Of a stretch of 64,000 nt of DNA, positions 8,221 to 17,239 are shown one piece after another (position 1 is the first letter of the stretch; each line of letters starts with the position of its first letter). Origin of the DNA: DASSFG01 sp035547915 (lineage in GTDB: Bacteria; Planctomycetota; Planctomycetia; Pirellulales; JAICIG01); the NCBI GenBank assembly GCA_035547915.1, contig DASZTS010000144.1:1-64000 (forward strand), read 5' to 3'. The notes beneath the pieces are model-generated. The model was not told where the DNA came from. It was given only the letters and a program-made list of their open reading frames with translations, and did no database searches. The position numbers were made by a program, and so were the translations under genes.

Positions 8221-9165
8221 ATGAAGACCTCCCTTGTCGTTACCGTCCTAGCGGTGTCGTCCATCGGCGGTGTGGCGTTCGCGCAGAATCCTGGCGCGAC
8301 GCCGCAAGCCAAGGAATTCCAGGTCGGCAAGCCGCTCGGCTCGGTCAACGAAGCGGGCCAGTTCACCCCGATCACGAGCAACGTCAAGGTCTACGGCAGT
8401 TTCCGCTTCGCCGAGAGTTGCACGTACGATCCGGATCGTAACCTCATCGTGGTGATGAACGCCGGTGTTCCCCAGACACAGCAGGAGAACGACGGTTACG
8501 TCTCGCTCCTGAATCCCGACGGTTCGGTCCACACGCCCAAGTGGATCGGCGCGACCCGCGACGGGTTGACGTTGAATCATCCGCTCGGCAGCGCGATCCA
8601 GGGCGGCGTGCTCTACGCGGCCGACATCGACGTCGTCCGCACGTTCGATCTGGCCAGCGGTCGCCCGGGTCGTGCGTTCCCGGTCGCAGGGGCCACGTTC
8701 CTGAACGGCATCGGCGTGACGAAGGAGGGGACGATCTTCGTATCGAACACCCGTCCGCCCGAATGTGTCTACAAGATCACGGCGAGCGGCGAGGTTTCCA
8801 CGTTCGTCGAAGGCAAGCCGCTCGTGAGCCCCAACGGCGTGGCGATCGATCCGGAGGGGAACGTCGTGGTCGTCAACGTGGGCGACAATGCCGTGCTGAC
8901 CTTCGATCCCGGCGGAAAACTGGTGCGGACGGAGCACACCGCCGAAGGGGGCAACGACGGCCTCATCATCCTGCCCGACGGCACCAAGTATGTCAGCAGC
9001 GTCCGCTTCGGCAGCGTATCGTTGATCCGCCCCGGTCAGAAAGCCAAAGTGATCGCCGCCGGCATTCCAAGCGCCGCCTCGATGGGTTACGACTCGAAGC
9101 AGAAGCAACTCGTCATCCCGATGAACGACAACAACGCCGTCGCCTTCATCAAGCTCACGGACTGA
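8221..9165 (+). CDS. Secreted SMP-30/NHL-like beta-propeller protein
   Basis: 314 residues. Signal peptide MKTSLVVTVLAVSSIGGVAFA with a likely cut after AFA. The mature protein shows propeller-blade signatures of the SMP-30/gluconolactonase and NHL families: LNGIGVTKEGTIFVSNT, SPNGVAIDPEGNVVVVNVGD and NDGLIILPDGTKYV. Members bind metal and hydrolyse lactones or act as sugar-processing propellers; which applies here cannot be said. The ATG at 8221 is chosen because it gives the signal peptide; the open frame runs further upstream through non-coding R1 sequence. The next gene follows by 28 bases. Confidence 0.85.
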   Translation: MKTSLVVTVLAVSSIGGVAFAQNPGATPQAKEFQVGKPLGSVNEAGQFTPITSNVKVYGSFRFAESCTYDPDRNLIVVMNAGVPQTQQENDGYVSLLNPDGSVHTPKWIGATRDGLTLNHPLGSAIQGGVLYAADIDVVRTFDLASGRPGRAFPVAGATFLNGIGVTKEGTIFVSNTRPPECVYKITASGEVSTFVEGKPLVSPNGVAIDPEGNVVVVNVGDNAVLTFDPGGKLVRTEHTAEGGNDGLIILPDGTKYVSSVRFGSVSLIRPGQKAKVIAAGIPSAASMGYDSKQKQLVIPMNDNNAVAFIKLTD

Positions 9166-9193
9166 CTCTCTCGTTCCGGAACGGCATACGACT

Positions 9194-9871
9194 ATGTCGC
9201 GATGTAAAAGCGTGGCGATGGCGCTGGCGTTGATGTTGGTAGTTTCGCTGAGTCCGGGGCAGGATCAACCGCCCAGCCCAGGCTTCGGCTACCGCATGGC
9301 CAATGTTGGTCCGCTTGGGTTGCTGAGCATGGACGCGGTTCGCAAGGAATTGAGTGTCAGCGACGAACAGAACAAGGAACTCGACGACGTCTTGGAAAAG
9401 TTCGATGAGGCGGTCGGCAGCTTCCCTCGAGATTTACGGAAGCTGACTGACGAAGAGCGCCCGAAGCGCATGAAAGAGATGCGGACGAAGCTCCGGGAGG
9501 CCAACAAGGCGGCAGAGGAGAAGATTGACAAGATCCTCAATCCCGAGCAACTTGCCCGGCTCAGGCAGTTGTCCGTGCAGCAACGTGGCATCCATGCACT
9601 AATTCAGCCTGATGTCGCCAAAGAACTCGAACTCTCGCAGGAGCAGCAGGACAAGATCTGGAAGATCCTACAGGGGACCTGGTCGCAGGATCCCGACAAA
9701 TCCCTGTCTGCCGAGGAAAAGCGGGAACTGGTGGCTGCGATTCGCGAACGAGAAAAAAATGTCCGAGCCGATTTGCTGGCACTGCTGAGCGAGAAGCAAA
9801 AAAGGAAGTGGGCGGACATGAAGGGACGAGATTTCACGTTCCTGGGGGCTGGTCGCGACACCCGGCGATGA
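9194..9871 (+). CDS. Secreted helical Spy/CpxP-like protein
   Basis: 225 residues. Signal peptide (about 1-22, ending SLSPGQ). The rest is charged and alpha-helical with two LTxxQ-type motifs, LNPEQLARLRQL (about residues 117-128) and LSQEQQDKIWKI (about 146-157), the signature of the Spy/CpxP superfamily of periplasmic chaperones. Lys/Glu-rich helices between them suggest a coiled-coil cradle. Directly downstream of, and probably co-transcribed with, the propeller gene. A chaperone or stress-sensing role is inferred from the family only. Confidence 0.7.
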   Translation: MSRCKSVAMALALMLVVSLSPGQDQPPSPGFGYRMANVGPLGLLSMDAVRKELSVSDEQNKELDDVLEKFDEAVGSFPRDLRKLTDEERPKRMKEMRTKLREANKAAEEKIDKILNPEQLARLRQLSVQQRGIHALIQPDVAKELELSQEQQDKIWKILQGTWSQDPDKSLSAEEKRELVAAIREREKNVRADLLALLSEKQKRKWADMKGRDFTFLGAGRDTRR

Positions 9872-9886
9872 AGCCCGTGCCCCGAC

Positions 9887-9892
9887 TATAAT
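9887..9892 (+). promoter_or_regulatory. Candidate -10 box ahead of R2 leader
   Basis: A perfect TATAAT 22 bases before the first R2 leader copy. No clear -35 box is visible. Confidence 0.35.
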
Positions 9893-9913
9893 CCCCCCTC
9901 CGCGCGTCGCGGT

Positions 9914-9960
9914 GTTTCCCCGTCCGGATTTGTGCCCCGCCGCTCTGGCGCGGTCTAATG
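9914..9960 (+). repeat. R2 leader repeat, copy 1
   Basis: About 47 bp beginning GTTTCCCCGTCC and ending GCTCTGGCGCGGTCTAATG. The final ATG opens a 16-codon frame that ends after the next gene's start. The same sequence recurs at 11818-11865 and, diverged, at 40552-40592. Confidence 0.8.
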
Positions 9961-9994
9961 GCCTTCCGGGGTTGCCTACTGAGGGTTGTCGGTC

Positions 9995-10450
9995 ATGTAC
10001 ACGTTTGACGCCACGAATCCCTCCATCCCAATTCGGCGCCGTCTTCTGCGAGATATGTTGCTGCTAGCGTTCACCCAGCGCTCGTCGCTAAAAATCGACG
10101 CGGCCGCGGGCACAATCACCTGCCTGCCTGTCGATGGAGCCCCTTACGACTGCCCCGTTCCGCCGATCGTCACCCCGGACGTGATCGCCAATCTACGAAT
10201 TCTTGCCTCTGAAACCGGCAGCCCCGCCGACGACGGGAAATTTCTAATCCGCATCCCGGCCGACATACTGGTTAGCGTTTCTGGAACCGCCACTGAATTG
10301 CAGGTTTCCGTTGCGGAGCCCGAACCGATCTCAATGGTCCAGGCTGCTTGGACTTCGTTACGCGAAAAGGAGCCAGACTACGAAATAACAATTGGGCCAC
10401 GGCGCAGTCGTCTTGCGCGCTGGTTTACTCGCCTTCTGCGCGTCTGGTGA
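9995..10450 (+). CDS. Hypothetical protein, 151 residues
   Basis: Starts MYTFDATNPSIPIRRRLLRD; a TTG nine bases upstream (9986) is an alternative start. No signal peptide or membrane helix. The pattern is mixed alpha/beta and ends in a basic RRSRLARWFTRLLRVW tail. I do not recognise the family. It lies 34 bases after the ATG that ends the R2 leader and precedes an array of tiny membrane proteins; a short hairpin (GTGCC/GGCAC, 10483-10502) separates them. Confidence 0.6.
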   Translation: MYTFDATNPSIPIRRRLLRDMLLLAFTQRSSLKIDAAAGTITCLPVDGAPYDCPVPPIVTPDVIANLRILASETGSPADDGKFLIRIPADILVSVSGTATELQVSVAEPEPISMVQAAWTSLREKEPDYEITIGPRRSRLARWFTRLLRVW

Positions 10451-10557
10451 AGTAGCTACCCGCGAATACCCCGCTGACCGTCTGTGCCCGTTTTTCAGGC
10501 ACACCCACCGGCGAAAAGTTCCTTAAGTTAGTGCCATTCGCTCCCATGACCACTCCC

Positions 10558-10725
10558 ATGACCCGACGGTTTCAGTTCAGCTTGAGGGCGTTGTTGCTGC
10601 TGATTCTGGCGGTCGGCATTCTGCTTTGGGCCGGCAGATATGCGATCGCGACTCCGGCCTTCAGCACGATGGCGCTTGTGGTGCTCGCGTTCCTGGCATG
10701 GGTACGGACATCTCTTGGGAAATAG
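10558..10725 (+). CDS. Tiny membrane protein, RRFQFSLR family
   Basis: 55 residues starting MTRRFQFSLRALLLLILAVG; essentially two short hydrophobic segments with almost no soluble part. Upstream in-frame ATGs at 10531 and 10546 exist, but 10558 matches the family start. It is the first of a three-gene array with gaps of only 5 and 3 bases. Function unknown. Confidence 0.65.
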   Translation: MTRRFQFSLRALLLLILAVGILLWAGRYAIATPAFSTMALVVLAFLAWVRTSLGK

Positions 10726-10730
10726 CCCTT

Positions 10731-11030
10731 ATGCGCCGCCCACAATTCACGCTCCGCGCGTTGCTGGTCGTGATGTTTGGCGCCGCGTGCTTCTTTGGCG
10801 GGATCCGGTTCGAGCGTGAGCGGCGCAGGCGAGAAGAAGAAGCGGCAGAACTGGCCGCGCAGAAGGCTCCATCGGTTCCGCTAATGATCGGGCCGCTGAT
10901 AATTCATCAACCTGTCCGCCAAGAGCCGAGTGAGCCAGACGAAGTCGAATTCAACTACCAGGAGCGTCGCTCGCGTGCGGAAGCGGTCGAGACTCGCGGA
11001 TTCGAGGGGCTGACACCAAGAGACAGGTAG
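10731..11030 (+). CDS. Tiny membrane protein, PQFTLR family
   Basis: 99 residues. Begins MRRPQFTLRALLVVMFGAAC and then FFGGIRFERE, one helix followed by a charged Arg/Glu tail and a proline-containing C-terminal region. Closest in shape to the protein at 457-696. The gene lies between two other members with 5- and 3-base gaps. The conserved CFFGG at the end of the helix is a family mark. Function unknown. Confidence 0.7.
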   Translation: MRRPQFTLRALLVVMFGAACFFGGIRFERERRRREEEAAELAAQKAPSVPLMIGPLIIHQPVRQEPSEPDEVEFNYQERRSRAEAVETRGFEGLTPRDR

Positions 11031-11033
11031 CCC

Positions 11034-11297
11034 ATGCCCCGCCAGTTCTCCCTGAAGACGTTGCTGTGGTTGATGGCCTGCGTGGCGTGCTTCTTTGGCG
11101 GACAGTTCAGCAAGACCAAATTGAGGCAGCGCGAGCTTGATGAACTGCAAAGTGAGTTAGCGGCAGCGAGGCTCAACCTGCGGAACACGCACACTCGGTT
11201 GGAGTTGAGCGCCTGGCACCATGACCAGGAGCAAGAACGGCTCCGGGAATGGCTACGTTACAACGACAGGAGAAGAAAAAACTGCTCTATGAACTGA
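11034..11297 (+). CDS. Tiny membrane protein, RQFSLK family with coiled coil
   Basis: 87 residues. Begins MPRQFSLKTLLWLMACVACF and then FGG, followed by a heptad-like helical tail (LRQRELDELQSELAAARLNL) typical of a coiled coil. This third subtype (RQFSLKTLLWLM) recurs at 13017-13232, also as the last gene of a three-gene array. The order RRFQFSLR, then PQFTLR, then RQFSLK is therefore the same in both arrays. Confidence 0.7.
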   Translation: MPRQFSLKTLLWLMACVACFFGGQFSKTKLRQRELDELQSELAAARLNLRNTHTRLELSAWHHDQEQERLREWLRYNDRRRKNCSMN

Positions 11298-11381
11298 GGT
11301 GGACCCCACCGGGAGGGCAACGGCAATCTGGTCGCCGCGCTACCACCCAAGATTCAGCAACACAGGAATAGACTATTGCGA

Positions 11382-11405
11382 GCGGTCACGCAGTCGGCTG
11401 CGTCG
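11382..11405. repeat. 24-bp repeat shared with 40199-40222
   Basis: GCGGTCACGCAGTCGGCTGC followed by GTCG, identical over 24 bases to 40199-40222. There it codes the reverse-strand residues DAADCVTAR at the end of a tiny membrane protein gene, so the copy here may be a relic of such a gene. Confidence 0.7.
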
Positions 11406-11433
11406 GAGCCCGATTCGGTTTTGTCGGTTGCTC
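11406..11433 (-). repeat. R1 element, terminal fragment
   Basis: Only the terminal arm remains: CGGTTTTGTCGGTTGCTC. It is 30 bases downstream of the stop of the small lipoprotein gene at 11464. Confidence 0.65.
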
Positions 11434-11463
11434 TGAGGCGAAGAAGGCCGAACGGGAGAAGGA

Positions 11464-11610
11464 CTAGCGGCTCGAGTTCTTCGCTTCGTCAGCCGTGTTC
11501 GAGTTGTAAGTGCCGCCGCTGCCGCCATACGGCGACGAATCGCCTGGCAACGTGCAGCCGCTTACGCTCAGGCAGGCGATCGCAAGCAAGAGGAAGATAA
11601 CCCCTCGCAT
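11464..11610 (-). CDS. Small lipoprotein, 48 residues
   Basis: Starts MRGVIFLLLAIACLSVSGCT; VSGC is a good lipobox so Cys19 is probably lipidated and the mature peptide has only about 30 residues, rich in Gly, Ser and Asn (SSPYGGSGGTYNSN). A GGAG site lies 8 bases before the ATG. Planctomycete genomes carry many such tiny lipoproteins. It lies between an R1 fragment (downstream) and a full R1 (upstream). No function can be given. Confidence 0.75.
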   Translation of the reverse strand: MRGVIFLLLAIACLSVSGCTLPGDSSPYGGSGGTYNSNTADEAKNSSR

Positions 11611-11656
11611 GGGAGCACTCCAGACGCAGGCATAAAAAGAACGGGGCTGGTCCTTA

Positions 11657-11754
11657 GAGCGGCTGACAAAACCCGGAAGCCGGAGCGCAGTGGGAAAAAA
11701 ATCGGCCGTGAAACGCCGGTTTTCGGAAGCCCGGGCCGCTTTTGTCGGTTGCTC
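11657..11754 (-). repeat. R1 element, full copy
   Basis: Outer arms GAGCGGCTGACAAAACCC and GCTTTTGTCGGTTGCTC, inner hairpin AAAAAAATCGGCCGTGAAACGCCGGTTTT. It is 47 bases upstream of the small lipoprotein start rather than after a stop. Confidence 0.9.
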
Positions 11755-11817
11755 CTATCAGGTATCGGCAACGAGTGCCATATCAGATTAGCCAACGCTT
11801 TGGCGGGTCTGGCCGGA

Positions 11818-11865
11818 GTTTTCCCCGTCCCGATTTGTGCCCAGCCGCTCTGGCGCGGTCTAATG
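11818..11865 (+). repeat. R2 leader repeat, copy 2
   Basis: Nearly identical to 9914-9960: GTTTTCCCCGTCCCGATTTG then GCCGCTCTGGCGCGGTCTAATG (shared 3' part). The terminal ATG opens a 7-codon frame and the next real gene starts 33 bases after that ATG. Confidence 0.82.
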
Positions 11866-11895
11866 ACGGCCGGGGGGCGCCTTTAAGGATCTACC

Positions 11896-12348
11896 GTGAC
11901 GACGACCGCCATCAAGAGATTCTGTCTTGAGTGGCTGGCTATTGGCCTCGCGAGCGCGACCGTCGGCCTCCTGGGGCTGTGGGTCGCTTCGTTGCTGAGC
12001 GCCCAAGTCGGCTTTGTCTTAGCCGAAGACCACCTTCGCGCAGGCGAGACTGAGGAACGCCAGATATCGCTAAATGCCGGGGCGTTTATGGTAAGCAAGA
12101 AAATCGATACTTTGGAGGAGTGCGATCGTTGGCTGCTTAGCACGATGTATTTGGTTGGACAGCCTCTGTCTCTGGACTTGCCGGGTCTTGCGATTCGCCG
12201 CGTGACTTTTGTCGATCGCGAGAAAAGATGGGCCTTCCGCTTTTCGCTCCTACTCCCGGCGTTCGTGTGCGCTGCCCTTACCAGCATCAGCTTCTGGTTC
12301 TATCGGCGTGCCCACCGAAAATGGTGGGCCGAATTAACGAAGCAATAA
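11896..12348 (+). CDS. Membrane protein with two helices, 150 residues
   Basis: GTG start (MTTTAIKRFCLEWLAIGLAS). One transmembrane helix near residues 10-35, a polar middle of about 65 residues, and a second helix (LLLPAFVCAALTSISFWFY, about 116-134) ending in a basic tail. This topology places the middle outside the cytoplasm or in the periplasm. It follows an R2 leader and leads an array of three tiny membrane proteins. Unknown family; the lack of the RRFQFSLR N-terminus separates it from its neighbours. Confidence 0.6.
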   Translation: MTTTAIKRFCLEWLAIGLASATVGLLGLWVASLLSAQVGFVLAEDHLRAGETEERQISLNAGAFMVSKKIDTLEECDRWLLSTMYLVGQPLSLDLPGLAIRRVTFVDREKRWAFRFSLLLPAFVCAALTSISFWFYRRAHRKWWAELTKQ

Positions 12349-12369
12349 GTGTCGTAGCCTAGCGCCCCC

Positions 12370-12726
12370 ATGACCCGAAGGTTTCAGTTCAGCTTGCGAG
12401 ACCTGTTTTGGCTGGTGCTTGTTGTCGCCGCCTTCTTTGGTGGAAAGCACCTGCGTTGGCGGAACGAGGAGGAGTCCATTACGGTCGTGAGCCGGAGCGA
12501 AACGGGGTGGAGTCACGTAGGCGGCATAAGGCGCCGGGGGTCTTGGAAGACGGTTTTGCTGTCGGATGGAACGGAGTGGATCAAACCGGAAGGGAACATA
12601 CCGGACGGTAAAGAATGGCGTCGAATGATAGGGCGCCCTAGCCTTGCCGATCAAGAGGCGGAATTGGAGGCATCCGAGTGGCTTGATCGAACGCTTGGGC
12701 GGCAAGATCAGGAGGGGCAGAAGTAG
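12370..12726 (+). CDS. Tiny membrane protein, RRFQFSLR family
   Basis: 118 residues. Begins MTRRFQFSLRDLFWLVLVVA, followed by AFFGGKHLRW, then a soluble domain of about 80 residues rich in Trp and charged residues (SETGWSHVGGIRRRG, SWKTVLLSDGTEW). First gene of the second three-gene array; the following ATG is 2 bases after the stop. The soluble tail differs from every other member, so any shared role must rest in the N-terminal anchor. Confidence 0.7.
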   Translation: MTRRFQFSLRDLFWLVLVVAAFFGGKHLRWRNEEESITVVSRSETGWSHVGGIRRRGSWKTVLLSDGTEWIKPEGNIPDGKEWRRMIGRPSLADQEAELEASEWLDRTLGRQDQEGQK

Positions 12727-12728
12727 CG

Positions 12729-13010
12729 ATGAAACGCCTACAGTTCACCCTCCGGGCGTTGCTGGTCTTGCTCCTGGCGGTTGCTTGCTTCTTTGGCGGC
12801 GTTCACTATTTGCGTCGTGAGCCGCCACACGTCGGCGAAACCGCCGACGCTGTTGAAGAGCGTTGGGGGACGCCTCATTACGACAGCAGAACCTCCAACG
12901 GCGACCCTGATGGAGACTATCGCCTTGGCTATACGGATAGCCTTGGCACGCGCTACCACTTGCACGTAAAAGGCGGCAAGATTGTGGAAATTGAGTATTC
13001 GTCGCGCTAG
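12729..13010 (+). CDS. Tiny membrane protein with small soluble domain
   Basis: 93 residues. Begins MKRLQFTLRALLVLLLAVAC then FFGGVHY, one helix, followed by a compact domain: VEERWGTPHYDSRTSNGD, YRLGYTDSLGTRYHLHVKGG and KIVEIEYSSR. This tail resembles a small SmpA/BamE-like or outer-membrane lipoprotein fold (a G-x-P near its start and a strand-rich end), though the resemblance is only by pattern. Gap of 6 bases to the next gene. Confidence 0.68.
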   Translation: MKRLQFTLRALLVLLLAVACFFGGVHYLRREPPHVGETADAVEERWGTPHYDSRTSNGDPDGDYRLGYTDSLGTRYHLHVKGGKIVEIEYSSR

Positions 13011-13016
13011 CGCCCC

Positions 13017-13232
13017 ATGCTCCGCCAGTTCTCCCTGAAGACGTTGCTGTGGTTGATGCTGGTCGTGGCTATAGTTTCCGGCCTAGCTAGTTGGCTTTCT
13101 CCAGAGTTGCGGGAGGTCGCTGCTAGCGCCGTCGCGACTGTCTGTTTCTGGGGCTATCTTGCTGAGCATTTGATTCGCCGTGGAACGGCGGCAGTCGCCC
13201 TCAAACAGCCGCGCAAACGCCAGACGAAATAA
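13017..13232 (+). CDS. Tiny membrane protein, RQFSLK family
   Basis: 71 residues beginning MLRQFSLKTLLWLMLVVAIV, with a second hydrophobic stretch (VAASAVATVCFWGYL region, about 38-52) and a basic tail. It ends the second three-gene array. About 20 bases after the TAA stop lies an R3 hairpin element. Function unknown. Confidence 0.68.
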   Translation: MLRQFSLKTLLWLMLVVAIVSGLASWLSPELREVAASAVATVCFWGYLAEHLIRRGTAAVALKQPRKRQTK

Positions 13233-13239
13233 CGTGCCC

Positions 13240-13300
13240 ACTCCCCGAGCATCGGAATAAAACCGACTAATTTCTACGGTTTCGGTTGACTCGGCGCCAA
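13240..13300 (+). terminator. R3 hairpin element after tiny-membrane-gene array
   Basis: CCCGAGCATCGGAATAAAACC, then GACTAATTTCTACGGTTTCGG. The core folds as AAAACCG / CGGTTT around an ACTAATTTCTA loop. The same ~55 bases, in the same orientation relative to the gene, follow the genes ending at 39876 and 24236. Confidence 0.7.
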
Positions 13301-13346
13301 AGAGTGTCGCTACCCGTTGGGGAGGGGGGCATGCGGCGGCGGGTTC

Positions 13347-13355
13347 TGATATAAT
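13347..13355 (+). promoter_or_regulatory. Extended -10 promoter candidate
   Basis: TGATATAAT, a perfect TATAAT preceded by TGN, 29 bases before the start codon of the LRR membrane protein gene. No convincing -35 box, as expected for an extended -10 promoter. Confidence 0.5.
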
Positions 13356-13384
13356 CGCACGCTGTCCCTTCACGGACGGCGGTC

Positions 13385-14755
13385 ATGTCGAGCATCTCTT
13401 CTGACGAATCGGTGGGCTTCGGGGCGGTGCATAAATCGCGTGAGCGCGTGCTCATCGCGGGCGCCTTGGGGCTGGTCGTATGCCGGTTCATCTCGGTCAA
13501 GCACAGTGTCGCCGCGATGGTCGTCGCCACGCTCGTGCTCACGGCCGTCTTCACGTGGTATGTGCGCAGTTGGCCCTGGGGGAGGAAGTGGGCGTTCCGG
13601 ATCACCCTGCCCGTCGCCGCGATCGCCAATGCCTTGGCCGTGTCGGTGGGCACGCTAGTCACGGTCTTGGCGGAGAAGGGTTGGCTGGTCAACAACCACC
13701 TCGGCCTCTACGTCTCGTGGAACCGGGCCTTCGTCTGTGTGCCGATCGCGGCGCTGGTGAACCTGCTGGCGTGCGGCTGGCCCACGGCCCGCCGGCCGCT
13801 CCAAGCCGCCGCTTGGCTGGCGAACGGAACGCTCGCCGTCTACGCCGCATCGTTTTGGGCCATCCACGAATCGTTCGAGAGGTTCGGCGGCGCGCCGCCC
13901 TTGGGTGCCGACCTGGTCGTTGCCCTGGCCGCCGTCTCGATGATGACGCTCGCGTGGGAAAACGTGCCGGCACGCGGCGATGAGGCCGGTCGTCGGCGGT
14001 GGTCGATGCGTTGCGTGTTCGTGCCCGTGGTCGCGGTCGCCACCTGGCTGGCGTTCATGCCCGCCTGCCTGACCGTGATTCGCCGTTGCCGCACCGAGGC
14101 CGAGTTGACGGCGCTCGGTTGCGAGGTGACCGACCGCACGCGGCGGATCGCTCCCCTGCGCATCCGCGAGTTGGCGCCGCTGCGCCCCTACGTGACCGAA
14201 ATCGAAGCGGTCTTCGTTCCGCGAGAGGTCTTGGTCCCCGACGCGGTCGAAACCGTGGCCCGGGTTCTCGGCACGGTGCACATGCTCGACGAGGTCGAAG
14301 CAGACTACGTGCCCGAGGGCTGCGGCGGACTGTTTGATCGCCTGCCCGCCGGCTCGCTGATGCAATATGTGACGCTCGACGGCCCGGGCATCGACGACCA
14401 TACCCTGGCCCAGGTGGGCCGGTTCAAGCGGCTGCGCCGAGCGATCTTCATCGCGCCGCGCATTACGGACGAAGGTCTGCGATCACTGTCTCGCCTGCGC
14501 TGGTTGGAATCGCTGGCGCTGCGCGGCGCACCGTTGTCGGGGAGCGGGCTGGTGCACCTCGTCTCGCTGCCCAGCCTGTCTTCGCTCGACCTGTCCGACA
14601 CGCCGATCGGCGACGACGAGATCGGCGCCCTTGGGCAGTTGACCGGACTCATCGACCTCGACCTCACCGGCACCAACGTCACGCTGGCCGGCCTGGAGAA
14701 ACTCCAGCAAGCTCTGCCACGTTGCCAGATCAGGTGGTCGCCTTCGTCGCCATGA
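13385..14755 (+). CDS. Polytopic membrane protein with C-terminal LRR
   Basis: 456 residues. The first half holds about six or seven hydrophobic helices (for example LIAGALGLVVCRFISV, VAMIVATLVLTAVF-like and VVAVATWLAFMPACLTV). The last ~120 residues are leucine-rich repeats of bacterial type: LRSLSRLRWLESLALRGAPL, then LSSLDLSDTPIGDDEIGALG and LIDLDLTGTNVTLAGLEKLQ. Such LRR tails act as protein-binding surfaces and are common in planctomycetes. Its last 26 bases overlap, tail to tail, the end of the methyltransferase gene on the other strand. Confidence 0.8.
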   Translation: MSSISSDESVGFGAVHKSRERVLIAGALGLVVCRFISVKHSVAAMVVATLVLTAVFTWYVRSWPWGRKWAFRITLPVAAIANALAVSVGTLVTVLAEKGWLVNNHLGLYVSWNRAFVCVPIAALVNLLACGWPTARRPLQAAAWLANGTLAVYAASFWAIHESFERFGGAPPLGADLVVALAAVSMMTLAWENVPARGDEAGRRRWSMRCVFVPVVAVATWLAFMPACLTVIRRCRTEAELTALGCEVTDRTRRIAPLRIRELAPLRPYVTEIEAVFVPREVLVPDAVETVARVLGTVHMLDEVEADYVPEGCGGLFDRLPAGSLMQYVTLDGPGIDDHTLAQVGRFKRLRRAIFIAPRITDEGLRSLSRLRWLESLALRGAPLSGSGLVHLVSLPSLSSLDLSDTPIGDDEIGALGQLTGLIDLDLTGTNVTLAGLEKLQQALPRCQIRWSPSSP

Positions 14756-15470
14756 AAGCGACCACGCCGGGCGAAAACCGTAACGCGCCGTAGCCTCGCA
14801 AAGTGCGTACGCGAAAACCGAGCCTGCGCAGCAGGGCCGCGATCTCGCGCGGATCGAACAGACGTTGCACGTGCTCCTCGTCGGCGCGGCGATAGAGATG
14901 TCCGACGCGCCGAAAGCTGGTGATGCGGCGGACGAGTTCGCGCGCCGCGCGGCGTTCCGTCGCCTCGACGAGCACGGCCCAATCGTCGCCCGCGAAGAAC
15001 CGTCGCTGCGGCTCCTTCCCCCGCACACGCCCCGGCGTCGCCACATCGAACAGCAGCAGACCGCCGGCCGGCAGCGCGGCGTGGATCCGGCGTAGCAGGG
15101 CCGACAACCGGCGTGTGGAATGACGGGGGTCCGCCGCGTAATTAAAAACCTCGCCGACGGCGGCGACCGCGACGCACGGAGGAATCTCGGCGTCGAGCAG
15201 CGATTGCTGGCGGAACGTGGCACGCGGCGCGCGACGCTGGGCCAGCGCCAGCATCGCGGCCGAGAGATCGCTCGCCAACACGTCGTAACCGGCCAACGAC
15301 AATCGTTCGGCCACGATGCCGCTGCCGGTGCCGAGTTCGACGATCAATCCTCGCCCGATGCGGCGCGCCGCCAATAACTTCAGCAGCGTGGCCGCCGCCG
15401 CGCGGGCCACATCGCCGAAGCCGGCGTCATGGATGTAGGCCAAATCGTGACCGTAAAACTCACGGTCCAT
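14730..15470 (-). CDS. SAM-dependent methyltransferase
   Basis: 246 residues. Class I methyltransferase: motif I LIVELGTGSGIVAERL, followed by GYDVLASDLSAAMLALA (acidic residue binding the ribose), then VGEVFNYAAD and LLLFDVATPGR further on. The start MDREFYGHDLAYIHDAGFG at 15470 is chosen because the upstream in-frame extension is compositionally unlike protein. Substrate unknown. The 3' end overlaps the convergent LRR gene by 26 bases. Confidence 0.8.
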   Translation of the reverse strand: MDREFYGHDLAYIHDAGFGDVARAAAATLLKLLAARRIGRGLIVELGTGSGIVAERLSLAGYDVLASDLSAAMLALAQRRAPRATFRQQSLLDAEIPPCVAVAAVGEVFNYAADPRHSTRRLSALLRRIHAALPAGGLLLFDVATPGRVRGKEPQRRFFAGDDWAVLVEATERRAARELVRRITSFRRVGHLYRRADEEHVQRLFDPREIAALLRRLGFRVRTLRGYGALRFSPGVVAFMATKATT

Positions 15471-15547
15471 ACCGCAACACCGGACGCGCATCGCCCCTGC
15501 CGTTCTGCACGGAAAGGGCGAGCCGGCCACCTTTGAAAACGATCCAG

Positions 15548-17188
<1,641 letters not shown>

Positions 17189-17239
17189 TTTCTCGCTTTC
17201 TTGTTCGGCAAGGCGGAAGAGTACGCCTTTCGTCTTCGC

